A stretch of DNA of 64,000 nt from Streptomyces tubercidicus (GCF_027497495.1 NZ_CP114205.1:868001-932000); one strand, 5' to 3'. Counted from the first letter of the stretch, positions 43,107-51,718 are shown. A program made the numbers and translations. The notes: a model not told the origin generated them from the letters alone.

Positions 43107-43328
43107 TCAGTCCTCGGCCTCCTGCTCCGCTCCGGCGTTGTAGGTGACGTGCATGGTGCCGTGCTCGACCGCGAAGACCGCCGCTTGGTCCTCCGCGGAG
43201 TTCCGTTGGTGCGGTTGCGGCTGCTCGGGGCCGTGCGTCGTGTGCGTCACGCGGTTGTTCTCGCCGACGATGAAGGTGCCGGAGACGTCCCCGGTGTGGA
43301 TGTTCCCGTGTGTGGATTCCGCGGCCAT
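43107..43328 (-). CDS. 73-residue protein with two amyloid-like signalling motifs (candidate adaptor)
   Basis: ATG 43328 follows the STAND gene by 32 bases on the same strand. Residues 13-29 (GDVSGTFIVGENNRVTH) match residues 17-33 of the STAND protein (GAMSGLMVVGSNNTVHN). Residues 50-62 (AVFAVEHGTMHVT) match the C-terminal motifs of the two plus-strand proteins at 46801 (TVFAVHRGDQYI) and 47553 (EVFAVQHGNQHFT). A Gln/Pro linker separates the two, and nothing else is encoded. Short motifs of this sort (BASS and RHIM-like families) form amyloid contacts that pass an NLR signal to an effector. The double motif suggests a bridge; that is inference. Confidence 0.8.
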   Translation of the reverse strand: MAAESTHGNIHTGDVSGTFIVGENNRVTHTTHGPEQPQPHQRNSAEDQAAVFAVEHGTMHVTYNAGAEQEAED

Positions 43329-43360
43329 GGCCTGCCTTTCGTGGTGGGTGTCGGGGAAGG

Positions 43361-45811
43361 TCAGCCGCCGCAGTCGGTCTTCAGTCCGGCCAGGTCCGAG
43401 TTCATCGAGTCGGCTTCACCCGAGGTATCGAACCCGGACCCCTTCGGATCGTCCTTGAACGACTGAAGCTCCTCTTCGGCCTGCTGAGCACCGGTCAGCA
43501 TGGATTCGAGGTCGGATTGCACGGAGCTGTCCTGGGCTTGCGAGACGGCCCCCTCCAAGGTGGACTCGATGGAGTTCAGGTCGCTGATGACCGCGTCGAC
43601 CTCGGAGAACACCGCGCTGCCGTCGGGTGGGGTGGCACTCGCGCCCGAGTTGTAGGAGCGCATGGCGCTGTTGTACGAGTCGAACGCGTCGTTCATGGCA
43701 GAGACGTCCGTGTTGTGCTGCGTGATCTCCGGCGCCAGCTCCGAGAGCGCGGTCAGGCACGCAGGATCGACGCCAGGCGATGTGTTGTCGCCGGACGACA
43801 TGTTGTCGGCCGGACCGGAGGCGCCGGCGGGGCCCGATGAGACGGCCGAGGACGAGGAGGACTGCTGGTCCGTCATGTAGACCGCGGCACCCACACCCAG
43901 CACGGCCACGAAGCCGATGGAGCAGGCCATGGCCAGTGCCGATACCCCTACCTTGGCGCCCAGGACGCTGAACGCCGAGTGGCCCGTGCCCGTCGCAGGC
44001 GTGGTGGTGCTCAGGCCGTGCGCCGGCTGGGCGGCGGAGTGGTGTGCCTGTGAGAGGTCGATCTGCTGCGGCGCCGGTGCGGCGGAATGGCCGCCGGTCA
44101 CGTTGGTAGCGGCGTGCGGCTGCGGGGCGGAATTCGAGAGGTCGACCACCGGCTTGGTCACAGGTGGGTGCACGGGAGCCGGAGCGGGGGGCGTGGGGGC
44201 GACCGGGTGCGTGAGGGGTGTGTGGCCCACGATGGGGTGCGTCGGCACGCCCGTGGCGTGCACAGGGGTGAGCGCGTGGCCTGGCGATGCGAGGGCCGAT
44301 GTGTGGCCCGCGGCGGGGAGCGTGGTGATCACATGGCCCTGCTGCGCCGTGGCCGTCGCGGCGTTGGCGACCTGCTGGGCCGCCGAGTGTGCGTGCAGAG
44401 CGGTCAGTTCATGCCAGAGCGCACCCGCCTCCAGCGTCGCGGCCGCCGTCAGCGCACCACGGCTGATCGCCTGGCGGCGGGTGCGGGCCTCGCGCAGGAA
44501 GAACTCCTCGCCCTCCTTGTCTTTCATGCTCTTCGCCGCTGACCAACCGGCTCCGAGCAGGCTGCCCCATGCATCGAACTGCCGGGACATCGCCAGCTTC
44601 GGCGACGCGGCACGGGCCAGCGCCGCGCCCAGCTGTGCCTGTCCGCTCTTCTCCGCCCGCACCACCGCGGCGTCCAGGGCTTGGGAGTGTGCCGCGACGT
44701 CGTCCGGGGTCGTGTCCCTCGCCTCGACCCACGCGGTGAGCGTCCGGCAGAGCTGCTTGGCGGGAAACGCCGTTCCCCGGCTCTTCAGCACGCACCCGGC
44801 GACATCGGGCGGACAGCTGTAGCCGGTTTCCGAGGCGACCAGCAGACCGTGTCGCACCAGACCGTCGGCGATCGCTTCGGTGCCCGGCAGAGCGAGCAGA
44901 TCGTTGAGATGCCGGGCGGCCAGCTCGGCGCCGGACAGCGAGCCGAGCAGATACAGCAGATCGCGCTCCTGCGGCCGGAGCCGGTTCAGCAGCGCGGGAA
45001 GCAGTCCGGGCAGATCGGCGAGGCCCGGCAGGCCCTTGCCGGTGATAGCCGACAGGGCGATGTGCCGCAACCGGAGCGGGCTGCCGTCCACCGCGTCACA
45101 CAGCGCCTCCACGGTCCGCGCTTCGTCGGACCGCAGCTCGCGGGCGAGCACCGCCGCCACCAGTGACGTCCCCGCCGGGGCCGCCAGCCCGCCGAGCCGG
45201 ACCGGGTGCACACCGCCGACTGCGGACCGCTGCTGCGAGGTGAAGACGAACATGGACTGCTCGGCCATGTCGAAGAGCCGGTGCAGGTCCTTCTCGTCGA
45301 GCCCCACGTCGTCCAGGTAGACCCGCAGCCGCAGTGTCTTCAAATGCTCCTTCAGCGCCTCCGGCGACGGCTTGTAGTCCGGTGCGTCGAAGCTGATGTC
45401 GAAGATCGCCTGCGCGATGTCATCGGCCGTGCGTCCCCCGGCTTCGATGTAGGCCGCGCCCTCGGGCCCGCGCGGCATGGTGCGTGCGAGATGGCGCAGC
45501 AGTGCGCTCTTGCCGATCCCGGACGCGCCCCAGACCTGCACCAACTGATGTTTTCCGACGGCCTCTTGCAGTGCCCGGACCTCCTGCTCCCGGCCGGTCA
45601 GCGGCTCGGCGGCGGAGCGCGGCAGGTGGGAGACGGGCGTGCGCTTGACCGGGTCCGGCAGCGGCCCGCCGTGCACGGTGACGGTCGAACCGTGCTCGGC
45701 GGTGATCCGCAGATTGTGCACGGTGTTGTTGCTGCCCACGACCATCAGCCCGGACATGGCGCCGGTCCGGATCTGCTGGGTGGGGCCCGAATTACCGTTG
45801 TCCTCTGGCAT
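43361..45811 (-). CDS. NB-ARC/STAND NTPase with N-terminal amyloid-like motif and membrane-spanning C-terminus
   Basis: 816 residues. The N-terminal motif is at 17-33. A short strand repeat follows (STVTVHGG). The NTPase spans about 65-330: ESGREQ-type entry LTGREQEV, Walker A GASGIGKS (95-102), Walker B VYLDDVG (about 165), and a GSPLRL motif (about 248) equal to the GxP of NB-ARC. Helical winged-helix and repeat-like parts run to about 490. A His/Pro/Thr-rich linker (490-610), one membrane helix (about 622-644, LAMACSIGFVAVLGVGAAVY) and an external, helical, Ser-rich domain with two Cys follow. The sensor may therefore lie outside the membrane. The gene is downstream of the Crp regulator by 81 bases. 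Confidence 0.88.
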   Translation of the reverse strand: MPEDNGNSGPTQQIRTGAMSGLMVVGSNNTVHNLRITAEHGSTVTVHGGPLPDPVKRTPVSHLPRSAAEPLTGREQEVRALQEAVGKHQLVQVWGASGIGKSALLRHLARTMPRGPEGAAYIEAGGRTADDIAQAIFDISFDAPDYKPSPEALKEHLKTLRLRVYLDDVGLDEKDLHRLFDMAEQSMFVFTSQQRSAVGGVHPVRLGGLAAPAGTSLVAAVLARELRSDEARTVEALCDAVDGSPLRLRHIALSAITGKGLPGLADLPGLLPALLNRLRPQERDLLYLLGSLSGAELAARHLNDLLALPGTEAIADGLVRHGLLVASETGYSCPPDVAGCVLKSRGTAFPAKQLCRTLTAWVEARDTTPDDVAAHSQALDAAVVRAEKSGQAQLGAALARAASPKLAMSRQFDAWGSLLGAGWSAAKSMKDKEGEEFFLREARTRRQAISRGALTAAATLEAGALWHELTALHAHSAAQQVANAATATAQQGHVITTLPAAGHTSALASPGHALTPVHATGVPTHPIVGHTPLTHPVAPTPPAPAPVHPPVTKPVVDLSNSAPQPHAATNVTGGHSAAPAPQQIDLSQAHHSAAQPAHGLSTTTPATGTGHSAFSVLGAKVGVSALAMACSIGFVAVLGVGAAVYMTDQQSSSSSAVSSGPAGASGPADNMSSGDNTSPGVDPACLTALSELAPEITQHNTDVSAMNDAFDSYNSAMRSYNSGASATPPDGSAVFSEVDAVISDLNSIESTLEGAVSQAQDSSVQSDLESMLTGAQQAEEELQSFKDDPKGSGFDTSGEADSMNSDLAGLKTDCGG

Positions 45812-45892
45812 TTGTTTTCCCCGTTCTTTCCACGCCGGAGTTCCGGCAGTCAGACATGCTGGCGCCGACCCGTCGTGGCGAACCCGGCGCTT

Positions 45893-46627
45893 TTACGTGT
45901 TCGGCGAGATCGGCGACGATCCGGCGGGCCCGGCCTCGGCGGCGATCCGGGCGAGGTGAGCCAGGTCGAGGATGGTGATCCGGCGGTAGCCGGTCTCGAC
46001 CGCGCCGGAGTCCCGCAGCGCCCGCAGCGCCTTGTGGATCGACGACTCGGCCGCACCGACCAGGGTGGCCATCTCCGGCTGTGACAGCGGCAGACGGGTT
46101 TCGCTCCGTCCCGGGCGCCCGTAGGTGACGGCCATGTGGTGCAGGATTCTGGCCAGTCGCCCGAGCACGTCGCACCCGGTGAAGTCGGTGATCCGGCTGG
46201 TCGCCGTGCGCAGCTTGGCCACCACGCTCGCGCTGAGTGCCACTCCTACGGAGGGGTGCTGTTTCGTGCACTCCAGGAGTTCGGAGCGGAGTATGTAGCG
46301 GGCCAGCACCTTGCCGCAGGCGGTCACGGTGCCGACGCGCGGCTGACCGTCGATTCCGGCGAGTTCCCCGACCAGGTCCCCAGCCATCCGCACGGCCAGC
46401 AGTGCCTCGCGGCCGTCCTGCGCGTGCGCGGTGACCTTCACCGTGCCGCCGAGCAGGAGCAGCGCGAAGTCCGAGGTGTCGGCCTCGTGGATGGTGATCT
46501 GACCGGCCGGGTAGACGACGCCGTGGCCGAGTCCCAGCAGGATTGCGCGGTCGGCCTCGTCGAGCCGGCCGAGCAGCCCGGCCGGCGGCCAGTAGGTCCC
46601 TCCCCCGCGCCCCCGTGTGTTGCTCAT
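45893..46627 (-). CDS. Crp/Fnr-family transcriptional regulator
   Basis: 244 residues from ATG 46627. A cyclic-nucleotide-binding-like domain spans about 20-130 (GVVYPAGQITIHEADTSDFA, MAGDLVGELAGIDG). A winged helix spans about 165-225 (LSQPEMATLVGAAESSIHKA, LRALRDSGAVETGYRRI). It begins the minus-strand operon with the STAND protein and the 73-residue protein, and it diverges from the cyclase-like gene. A cyclase-like product next to a Crp-type sensor suggests a cyclic-nucleotide signal, but the arginine that binds the phosphate in true CAP sites is not obvious. Confidence 0.9.
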   Translation of the reverse strand: MSNTRGRGGGTYWPPAGLLGRLDEADRAILLGLGHGVVYPAGQITIHEADTSDFALLLLGGTVKVTAHAQDGREALLAVRMAGDLVGELAGIDGQPRVGTVTACGKVLARYILRSELLECTKQHPSVGVALSASVVAKLRTATSRITDFTGCDVLGRLARILHHMAVTYGRPGRSETRLPLSQPEMATLVGAAESSIHKALRALRDSGAVETGYRRITILDLAHLARIAAEAGPAGSSPISPNT

Positions 46628-46800
46628 CGGCCGCCCCTCTCTTCCTCGTTCCGCCGAAACGGCACAAGCAGTATTAGTAGCCGTTCTACCCGAGGACCCC
46701 TCCCCTACGATCCCGTCAATCATCGTCTCGGCACCTGATATCGGGGATGCGGCACTTCTGTCTTCGAATTGCCGCTCCCCGTCGTGATCGCGGAGGGATT

Positions 46801-47544
46801 GTGAATCCGAGGTATGAATACCGGGCCCTGCTGGCTTGCGACATCGCGGGCTCCGCGGGCCGCGGCGAGCGACGGCTCCAGGAGATCCGCAGGGTCCTGC
46901 GTTCCGCGCTGTCCGACGCACTGGGCATCGCGGATCTGAACGCGCGGGACTTCGCGTACGTCGACACCGGCGACGGCTGTCAGCTCGTCGCGCCGGCCGC
47001 GCTGTCCAAGGCCAGGCTGCTGTTCCCGCTGCTCCCGGAGCTGTGTTCACGGATTCGCGAGCACAACCGGCACGCTGCCGCGGATCTCCGGCTGCGGGTG
47101 CGGGCCGCGGTGCACGCGGGGGAAATCCGGCTCGATCCGGACGGCACCGTCTCCGGCGCCCCGTTCGAGGCGCTGGCCCGGCTGCTCGACTCGGCGCCGC
47201 TGCGGCACGCGACCCTGGCCGGTACCACCGGCACCCCGGTTGCCGCGATCCTTTCGCACCACTTCTACGAGGAAGCGGTCGGGCACGGCTACGAGGGGCT
47301 CGAAGCCGACGCCTTCACCGCGGCCAATGTCCGGGTCAAGGAGTACGCCGCTCGGGCCTGGCTCTGGTACCCGGGCAGCCCCGTCGGCCCGCGCATCTCC
47401 TCCGACCGGGATGCCGGCGCCGGCGAGCAGCTTGCCGAGCCCGAGCCGCGGGCCGTGGAGCAGCTCGTCCAGGCCGCGGGCAGGGGCACCGTCTTCGCCG
47501 TCCACCGAGGCGACCAGTACATCCGCCACAACGACCGGGGTTGA
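46801..47544 (+). CDS. Class III nucleotide-cyclase-like protein with C-terminal amyloid-like motif
   Basis: 247 residues from GTG 46801 (GGAGG 5 bases upstream). The fold matches class III cyclases: strand with metal Asp (ALLACDIAG), DTGDG hairpin with the second metal Asp (about 45-50 residues later), and RVRAAVHAGE. A G-rich turn (TVSGAPFEALARLLD) follows. The substrate-base and transition-state residues cannot be assigned, so activity is uncertain. The last 19 residues (GTVFAVHRGDQYIRHNDRG) carry the motif shared with the 73-residue and 47553 proteins. It is adjacent to and divergent from a Crp/Fnr gene and heads the plus-strand series. Confidence 0.75.
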   Translation: MNPRYEYRALLACDIAGSAGRGERRLQEIRRVLRSALSDALGIADLNARDFAYVDTGDGCQLVAPAALSKARLLFPLLPELCSRIREHNRHAAADLRLRVRAAVHAGEIRLDPDGTVSGAPFEALARLLDSAPLRHATLAGTTGTPVAAILSHHFYEEAVGHGYEGLEADAFTAANVRVKEYAARAWLWYPGSPVGPRISSDRDAGAGEQLAEPEPRAVEQLVQAAGRGTVFAVHRGDQYIRHNDRG

Positions 47545-47552
47545 CAGCACTG

Positions 47553-47963
47553 ATGAACGAGGAACTCGCCGAGCTGGCCGCGAGCGGCGCCGCCGCTCTG
47601 GTCTCGGCCATGGGCACCGATCTGTGGCAGCAGGCGAAGAGACTGATGAGCGGTGTCCTCGCACGGGCCCGCAGCAGCCGCAGCAACGAGCTGTCCGCCG
47701 CCTTGAACCGGCACTCGACCGCCACGAGGGGAGCGGTCGACGCCGTGGGCTACTGGACCGAGGCGCTGTCCCAGCTGCTCGAACGGAACCCGCATCTCGC
47801 CCAGGACGTCATGGCGCTGGCCTCGCTGCCGGCCCCGGAAAAGCCGGAAATTGCGATCCAGGTCAATTCCGCCACCCATTCAGGTGAGGTATTCGCGGTG
47901 CAGCACGGAAATCAGCACTTCACCTCGGCGCCGAAAGCCCGTGATGGCGGTGAACGTCCGTGA
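47553..47963 (+). CDS. Small helical protein with C-terminal amyloid-like motif
   Basis: 136 residues, 8 bases after the preceding gene. Residues 1-90 are amphipathic helices (LAASGAAALVSAMGTDLWQQ; WTEALSQLLERNPHLAQDV). Residues 111-124 read GEVFAVQHGNQHFT, the shared motif. The helical part resembles the N-terminus of the protein at 23363 in layout. It ends in GTGA overlap with the phosphatase gene. It could be a pore-forming or scaffold effector triggered by motif templating; no enzymatic signature is seen. Confidence 0.75.
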   Translation: MNEELAELAASGAAALVSAMGTDLWQQAKRLMSGVLARARSSRSNELSAALNRHSTATRGAVDAVGYWTEALSQLLERNPHLAQDVMALASLPAPEKPEIAIQVNSATHSGEVFAVQHGNQHFTSAPKARDGGERP

Positions 47964-49162
47964 GCCGGGAGGTGAGCCCGCGGGACGGCGCCACACACGG
48001 ACCGCTGCGGGCGGTACTGTTCCTGGCCGTCGTCATCGGGGCCTTCGCCGAGGTCAGCACACCGCATCAGCGGTACGGCCCGCTGGTGGACATGCTCGCC
48101 CTCACGGCCGTGGGTGTCGTCGGCGCGGCTGCCGTGCTGGCGTCCGAGCCCGCCGCGGCGCCGGCCCGGCAGCCGGATCGGCTCGCGCCGGAACCCCGGC
48201 CGCCCGCTGCGGTCCCGGTCTGCCGCTACGTCACCGCACCGGCGACGCCGCAGTCCCCGCCCACCAGGCCCCGGCCGCTCCTGCGTGAGCGGCCGACCGA
48301 CCTGAGCGTCCCCCGCTTCGGCGACGGCGCCCGTGCCCAGGGCTACCCCTGGGTGCTGCCGGAGCGCACGGTGCAGAACGGGATCGCCGCCGACGAGGCC
48401 ACGGTCGGTGCTTTCACCCTCCGCGCGGCCTCCGTCATCGGGCCCGGCCACCGCTGCGGAGAACCCGCCGAGCCGCGCCAGGACTCCTACCGGATCGGGC
48501 GGAGCCCGGACAGCCGGTACTCGATCGTGGCCGTGGCCGACGGACTGTCCAGCGCAGCCTGGTCGGACGCCGGGGCCATCACGGCCTCCAGCCAGGCCGT
48601 CACCCTGCTGCGCGAGCAGATCGGGGCGGTGGGCTTCGACGGGCTCGACACCAAGGAGCTGTACGGACGGATCGCGGAATCGATCGCCGGCCACGCGTCC
48701 GGCCGTGGTATCGCCACCTCGCACATGGCCACCGTGCTGATCACCGCAGTGCTCGCCGAGCCGGACGCAAACGGCGTTGCCCAGGTATGGATCGCATGGC
48801 TCGGCGACAGTTCGGCCTGGACGCTCGACCCACAAGTCCCGCTGTGGCGGTTCTCCGCCGGCGAGGCCAAGGACCGTACGGCCGCGGTGGTCTCGAACGA
48901 GGTCGCCGGGCGGCTGCCGGACACTCCGCAACTGGCCAGGGAGCGCTATCTCACGCTGGCGCCCGGCGCCGCCCTCGCCCTGGTCACGGACGGGATCGGC
49001 GACGCATGGGCGGACCCGGCGGGCAACGTCAACGAGTACTTCGCGAACGCCTGGCGCTCGCCGGTACCGGCCACCCGGTTCACCGCCGATGTCGGCTTCG
49101 ACGCACCGCAGTGCCTTGACGACCGCACCGCGGTCGTGATCTGGAACGGTGGCCGAGCATGA
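47960..49162 (+). CDS. PP2C-type protein phosphatase with N-terminal membrane segments
   Basis: 400 residues from GTG 47960. Two hydrophobic segments at about 17-32 and 43-62 form a membrane hairpin. A Pro-rich linker leads to the PP2C domain (about 140-395). Metal-ligand motifs are PRQDSYRIG, VAVADGLSS, LVTDGIGDAW and DDRTAVVIW. It lacks the usual GGH after the first DG (here GLSSAAW), as in the TerY-P phosphatases. ATGA overlap joins it to the kinase-like gene. It should dephosphorylate partner proteins in the triad with the kinase and the TerY-like vWA protein. Confidence 0.9.
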   Translation: MSREVSPRDGATHGPLRAVLFLAVVIGAFAEVSTPHQRYGPLVDMLALTAVGVVGAAAVLASEPAAAPARQPDRLAPEPRPPAAVPVCRYVTAPATPQSPPTRPRPLLRERPTDLSVPRFGDGARAQGYPWVLPERTVQNGIAADEATVGAFTLRAASVIGPGHRCGEPAEPRQDSYRIGRSPDSRYSIVAVADGLSSAAWSDAGAITASSQAVTLLREQIGAVGFDGLDTKELYGRIAESIAGHASGRGIATSHMATVLITAVLAEPDANGVAQVWIAWLGDSSAWTLDPQVPLWRFSAGEAKDRTAAVVSNEVAGRLPDTPQLARERYLTLAPGAALALVTDGIGDAWADPAGNVNEYFANAWRSPVPATRFTADVGFDAPQCLDDRTAVVIWNGGRA

Positions 49163-50298
49163 CGCAATCCCCTCTCACCGACGGCACCGATGACCGTGCC
49201 GGCGGCGGCCCGGTGGCCGATCCGCGCGGTTGGACGCTGCCCCGGACCGTGAGCGTCAGCGATCTCGGACCACTGGCCGAGCCGATCTCCGAACACAACG
49301 GCCAGGCTGTCGCCGTGCAGCCGCTGACGGACCATCCGGGCTGGCTGGCAAAGCTCTACCGGCCGGACCAGCACCCCGAGGACGCCCACCGGCTCGACCT
49401 GCTGATCTCGGCTCCGGGCACGCTGCCGGAGGCGGACCGTGCGCTCCTGTACGCCGCTACGTGCTGGCCCGCGGCCCGGATTCAGGGTCCCGGCAACCCG
49501 GCCGTCGGCTGCGTGATCCCGATGGCGCCCGAGCAGTACCGCTCCGAGCTGCGGCGCGGCGGGTTCAGCGAGCGCCGCTTCGTGGAGATCGACTGGCTGG
49601 CCAAGTCCGACGAGTCGATCCGGGGCGTCGGACTGCCGCCGCCCGGCCTCGCGGGCAGGCTGGCCGCCTGCCGCCAGCTGACGGCGCTCGCCGCGATCTT
49701 GGAGCGCCTGGACCTGGTCTACTCGGACTGGTCGTTCTCCAACGCCTTCTGGAGCCCGGAGCAGCGCTCGGTCTACCTCATCGACGTCGACGGCTGCCAG
49801 CCCCAGAAGATGCCCGACATCCACCAGCCGAACTGGGCCGACCCGCTCACCCGGCCAGGCACCGACGCGGACGGGTACACCGACCGCTACCGGCTCGGAC
49901 TGCTCGTTGCCAAATGCATGACGGGCCGGCGGGACGCGCACACCTACCACACCGTCGCCGCGTCCCCCTGGCAGAGCCAGCCCGCCGTCTCCGAAGTGCT
50001 GCTCGACATGCTGCTCGCGGCCGACCGCGAGCGACGGCCCTCGGCCGCTCAGCTGCACCAGGCACTGAACAGCGGCCCCTACCTCAGGGCCACACCACGT
50101 CCGGTACGCACCGCACTGCCTCCGCTGCCCCCGCAGCCTGTGAAGCCGCTCGCGCAGTCTCCCGCCGGCACCCATGAGCCCGCGAAGGAAGCCGAGCCCA
50201 AGACCCCCGAACAGCCCGATTCCAAGCTGACGGCCGGCTGGATCTTCGTACTCATCACAGCCGTGGTCCTGCTGATCATCATCGCCTCCAACCACTAG
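49159..50298 (+). CDS. TerY-P-type protein kinase-like protein, tail-anchored
   Basis: 379 residues. The N-lobe has GWLAKLYRPDQ (probable ATP Lys). The catalytic loop is DLVYSDWSFSNAFW (Asp and Asn as in HRDxxxxN), and the metal motif is YLIDVDGCQ in place of DFG. A second half with LLVAKCMTGRRDAH and ERRPSAAQLHQAL is the C-lobe. The last 20 residues form a membrane helix (WIFVLITAVVLLIIIA), so the protein is anchored by its tail. The order phosphatase, kinase, vWA matches the TerY-P triad of the Ter-linked stress systems (Anantharaman and colleagues). Confidence 0.88.
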   Translation: MTQSPLTDGTDDRAGGGPVADPRGWTLPRTVSVSDLGPLAEPISEHNGQAVAVQPLTDHPGWLAKLYRPDQHPEDAHRLDLLISAPGTLPEADRALLYAATCWPAARIQGPGNPAVGCVIPMAPEQYRSELRRGGFSERRFVEIDWLAKSDESIRGVGLPPPGLAGRLAACRQLTALAAILERLDLVYSDWSFSNAFWSPEQRSVYLIDVDGCQPQKMPDIHQPNWADPLTRPGTDADGYTDRYRLGLLVAKCMTGRRDAHTYHTVAASPWQSQPAVSEVLLDMLLAADRERRPSAAQLHQALNSGPYLRATPRPVRTALPPLPPQPVKPLAQSPAGTHEPAKEAEPKTPEQPDSKLTAGWIFVLITAVVLLIIIASNH

Positions 50299-50312
50299 CT
50301 CAGAGGTGCACC

Positions 50313-50963
50313 ATGTCGCTCTGCCTGCCCACCTACGTGGTGATCGACGCGTCCTCGTCCATGAAGCCGCACGAGGCTGTCCTCAACGCAACCCTCTCCC
50401 GTCTCCACTACAACCTGGCGACAAATCCCCGCGTCTCGGAGTTCGCCCGGGTCTGTGTGGTCGCCTTCTCCACCGATGTGCACGTGGTGATCCCGATGTC
50501 GGACATGGAGCAGGTACCGGCCATGCCCGAGGTGATCTGCGGCGGGCGCACGGACTACGGCAAGACCTTCGACCGGGTGCGGGAGTGCATCGAACAGGAC
50601 GTCAGCAACCTGAGGACACAGCACCTCGATGTGCTACGGCCGACGATCTTCTTCCTGACCGACGGCAGTCCGACCGACGCCCACTGGCAGGACTCCTTCC
50701 GCAAGCTCGTGGACAAGGACTGGCCGCGCCACCCGCACGTGATCGCCTACGGCTTCGGCGGCGCGATGCGCAATGTGCTGGAACAGGTGGCGACCAAGGC
50801 GCTGTTCATCGCCGACGGTTCGGACACCGAGTCGGCACTGAGCGCCGCGATCACCGGTCTGCTCAACACCCTGATCGCCTCGTCGAAGACCGGTCAGATG
50901 CAGATCGCCACCGACGTCAAGGGCTTCCAGTACGTCGAGGTCACCCAGGAATACGTGGACTGA
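50313..50963 (+). CDS. TerY-like vWA-domain protein
   Basis: 216 residues. The whole protein is a vWA domain with an intact MIDAS: DASSS at 12-16, GGRTDYGKT at about 72-80, and FFLTDGSPTD at about 110. GAGG lies 9 bases before the ATG. TerY proteins are metal-dependent interaction modules phosphorylated or read by their partner kinase and phosphatase. No TerC/TerD genes are in the window, so this is the stand-alone form of the triad. Its stop overlaps the next start (TGATG). Confidence 0.92.
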   Translation: MSLCLPTYVVIDASSSMKPHEAVLNATLSRLHYNLATNPRVSEFARVCVVAFSTDVHVVIPMSDMEQVPAMPEVICGGRTDYGKTFDRVRECIEQDVSNLRTQHLDVLRPTIFFLTDGSPTDAHWQDSFRKLVDKDWPRHPHVIAYGFGGAMRNVLEQVATKALFIADGSDTESALSAAITGLLNTLIASSKTGQMQIATDVKGFQYVEVTQEYVD

Positions 50964-51343
50964 TGACGGACATCGACCCGCGTCCCACGACGTCCCGGCG
51001 ACGGCGCGCCGCCACCGGACTGACCGCGCTGGCCGTGGCGCTGCTCGCCTGCGGCGCCGCGGTGGAGGTGACGGGCAATCTCCTCGGCCCCCCGGCGAAC
51101 GGAACCGGAACCGGAACCGGCTCGCACCCGGCAAAGACCGTGCAGCCGTCCCACCCCCGCTCCCACGCCCCCGAGACACCGCCGCCACACCACCCACCAC
51201 GACCGGACCGCCCGCCGACGGACCGGCTGCCGTCCCCGGACCACCCGCTCCCGACCGCACCCGCCGACCTGCCGGCCCCCACAGCCGTGGCCACGTTCCC
51301 GGCCACGGCACCCGTTACCGGTAGCCCGTCAATCGAGCCGTAG
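50963..51343 (+). CDS. Membrane protein with Pro-rich external tail
   Basis: 126 residues. A basic start (TTSRRRRAATG) precedes one membrane helix (about 15-38, LTALAVALLACGAAVEVTGN). The remaining 85 residues are Pro/His/Thr-rich and disordered, with a GTGTGTG run. It is translationally coupled to the TerY-like gene. It may be a membrane tether or target of the kinase and phosphatase. No family is recognised. Confidence 0.65.
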   Translation: MTDIDPRPTTSRRRRAATGLTALAVALLACGAAVEVTGNLLGPPANGTGTGTGSHPAKTVQPSHPRSHAPETPPPHHPPRPDRPPTDRLPSPDHPLPTAPADLPAPTAVATFPATAPVTGSPSIEP

Positions 51344-51463
51344 AGGCCGGCGACCGGCTCCCCGCATTACCGCCCAAAGAGGGAACTCCACCATCAAATA
51401 CACGGGCTCACAGGGCATGGAGAACGCCATCGGGCCCACGGAAGCCCAGAGCGGGAGGCACAC

Positions 51464-51718
51464 ATGGGAATACTGCACGCGATCCGGATGCAGAAGCTCG
51501 TCTCGGACGCCAGGAGCGCCCACGCGCAAGGGGACTACTCCTTCGAAGCGTCCATCGACATCGACCCCCGGGGCCTGGCCCGGGTCCACAACCCCATGAA
51601 GAAGATCCGCAAGGAGATCGACCTGGTCGTACGATCCGTCGAAGCCGTCGGCTGGGAGTGCGTGGGCGTCGACCAGTTCATGTACTCGATCAATATGGGA
51701 TTTGTCCGAGCGGGCTGA
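51464..51718 (+). CDS. Small conserved-type protein, unknown
   Basis: 84 residues, with GGGAGG 6 bases before ATG 51464. It is a compact alpha/beta protein: KLVSDARSAHAQGDYSFEAS, MKKIRKEIDLVVRSVEAVGW, and VDQFMYSINMGFVRAG. No motif identifies a function. It lies 120 bases after the triad and could be part of the same transcript. Confidence 0.65.
   Translation: MGILHAIRMQKLVSDARSAHAQGDYSFEASIDIDPRGLARVHNPMKKIRKEIDLVVRSVEAVGWECVGVDQFMYSINMGFVRAG

Noticed and set aside
47289..47879. A minus-strand protein opposite the cyclase-like and helical genes
   Set aside because: It covers two plus-strand genes with conserved motifs and has no ribosome site. It is an antisense shadow.
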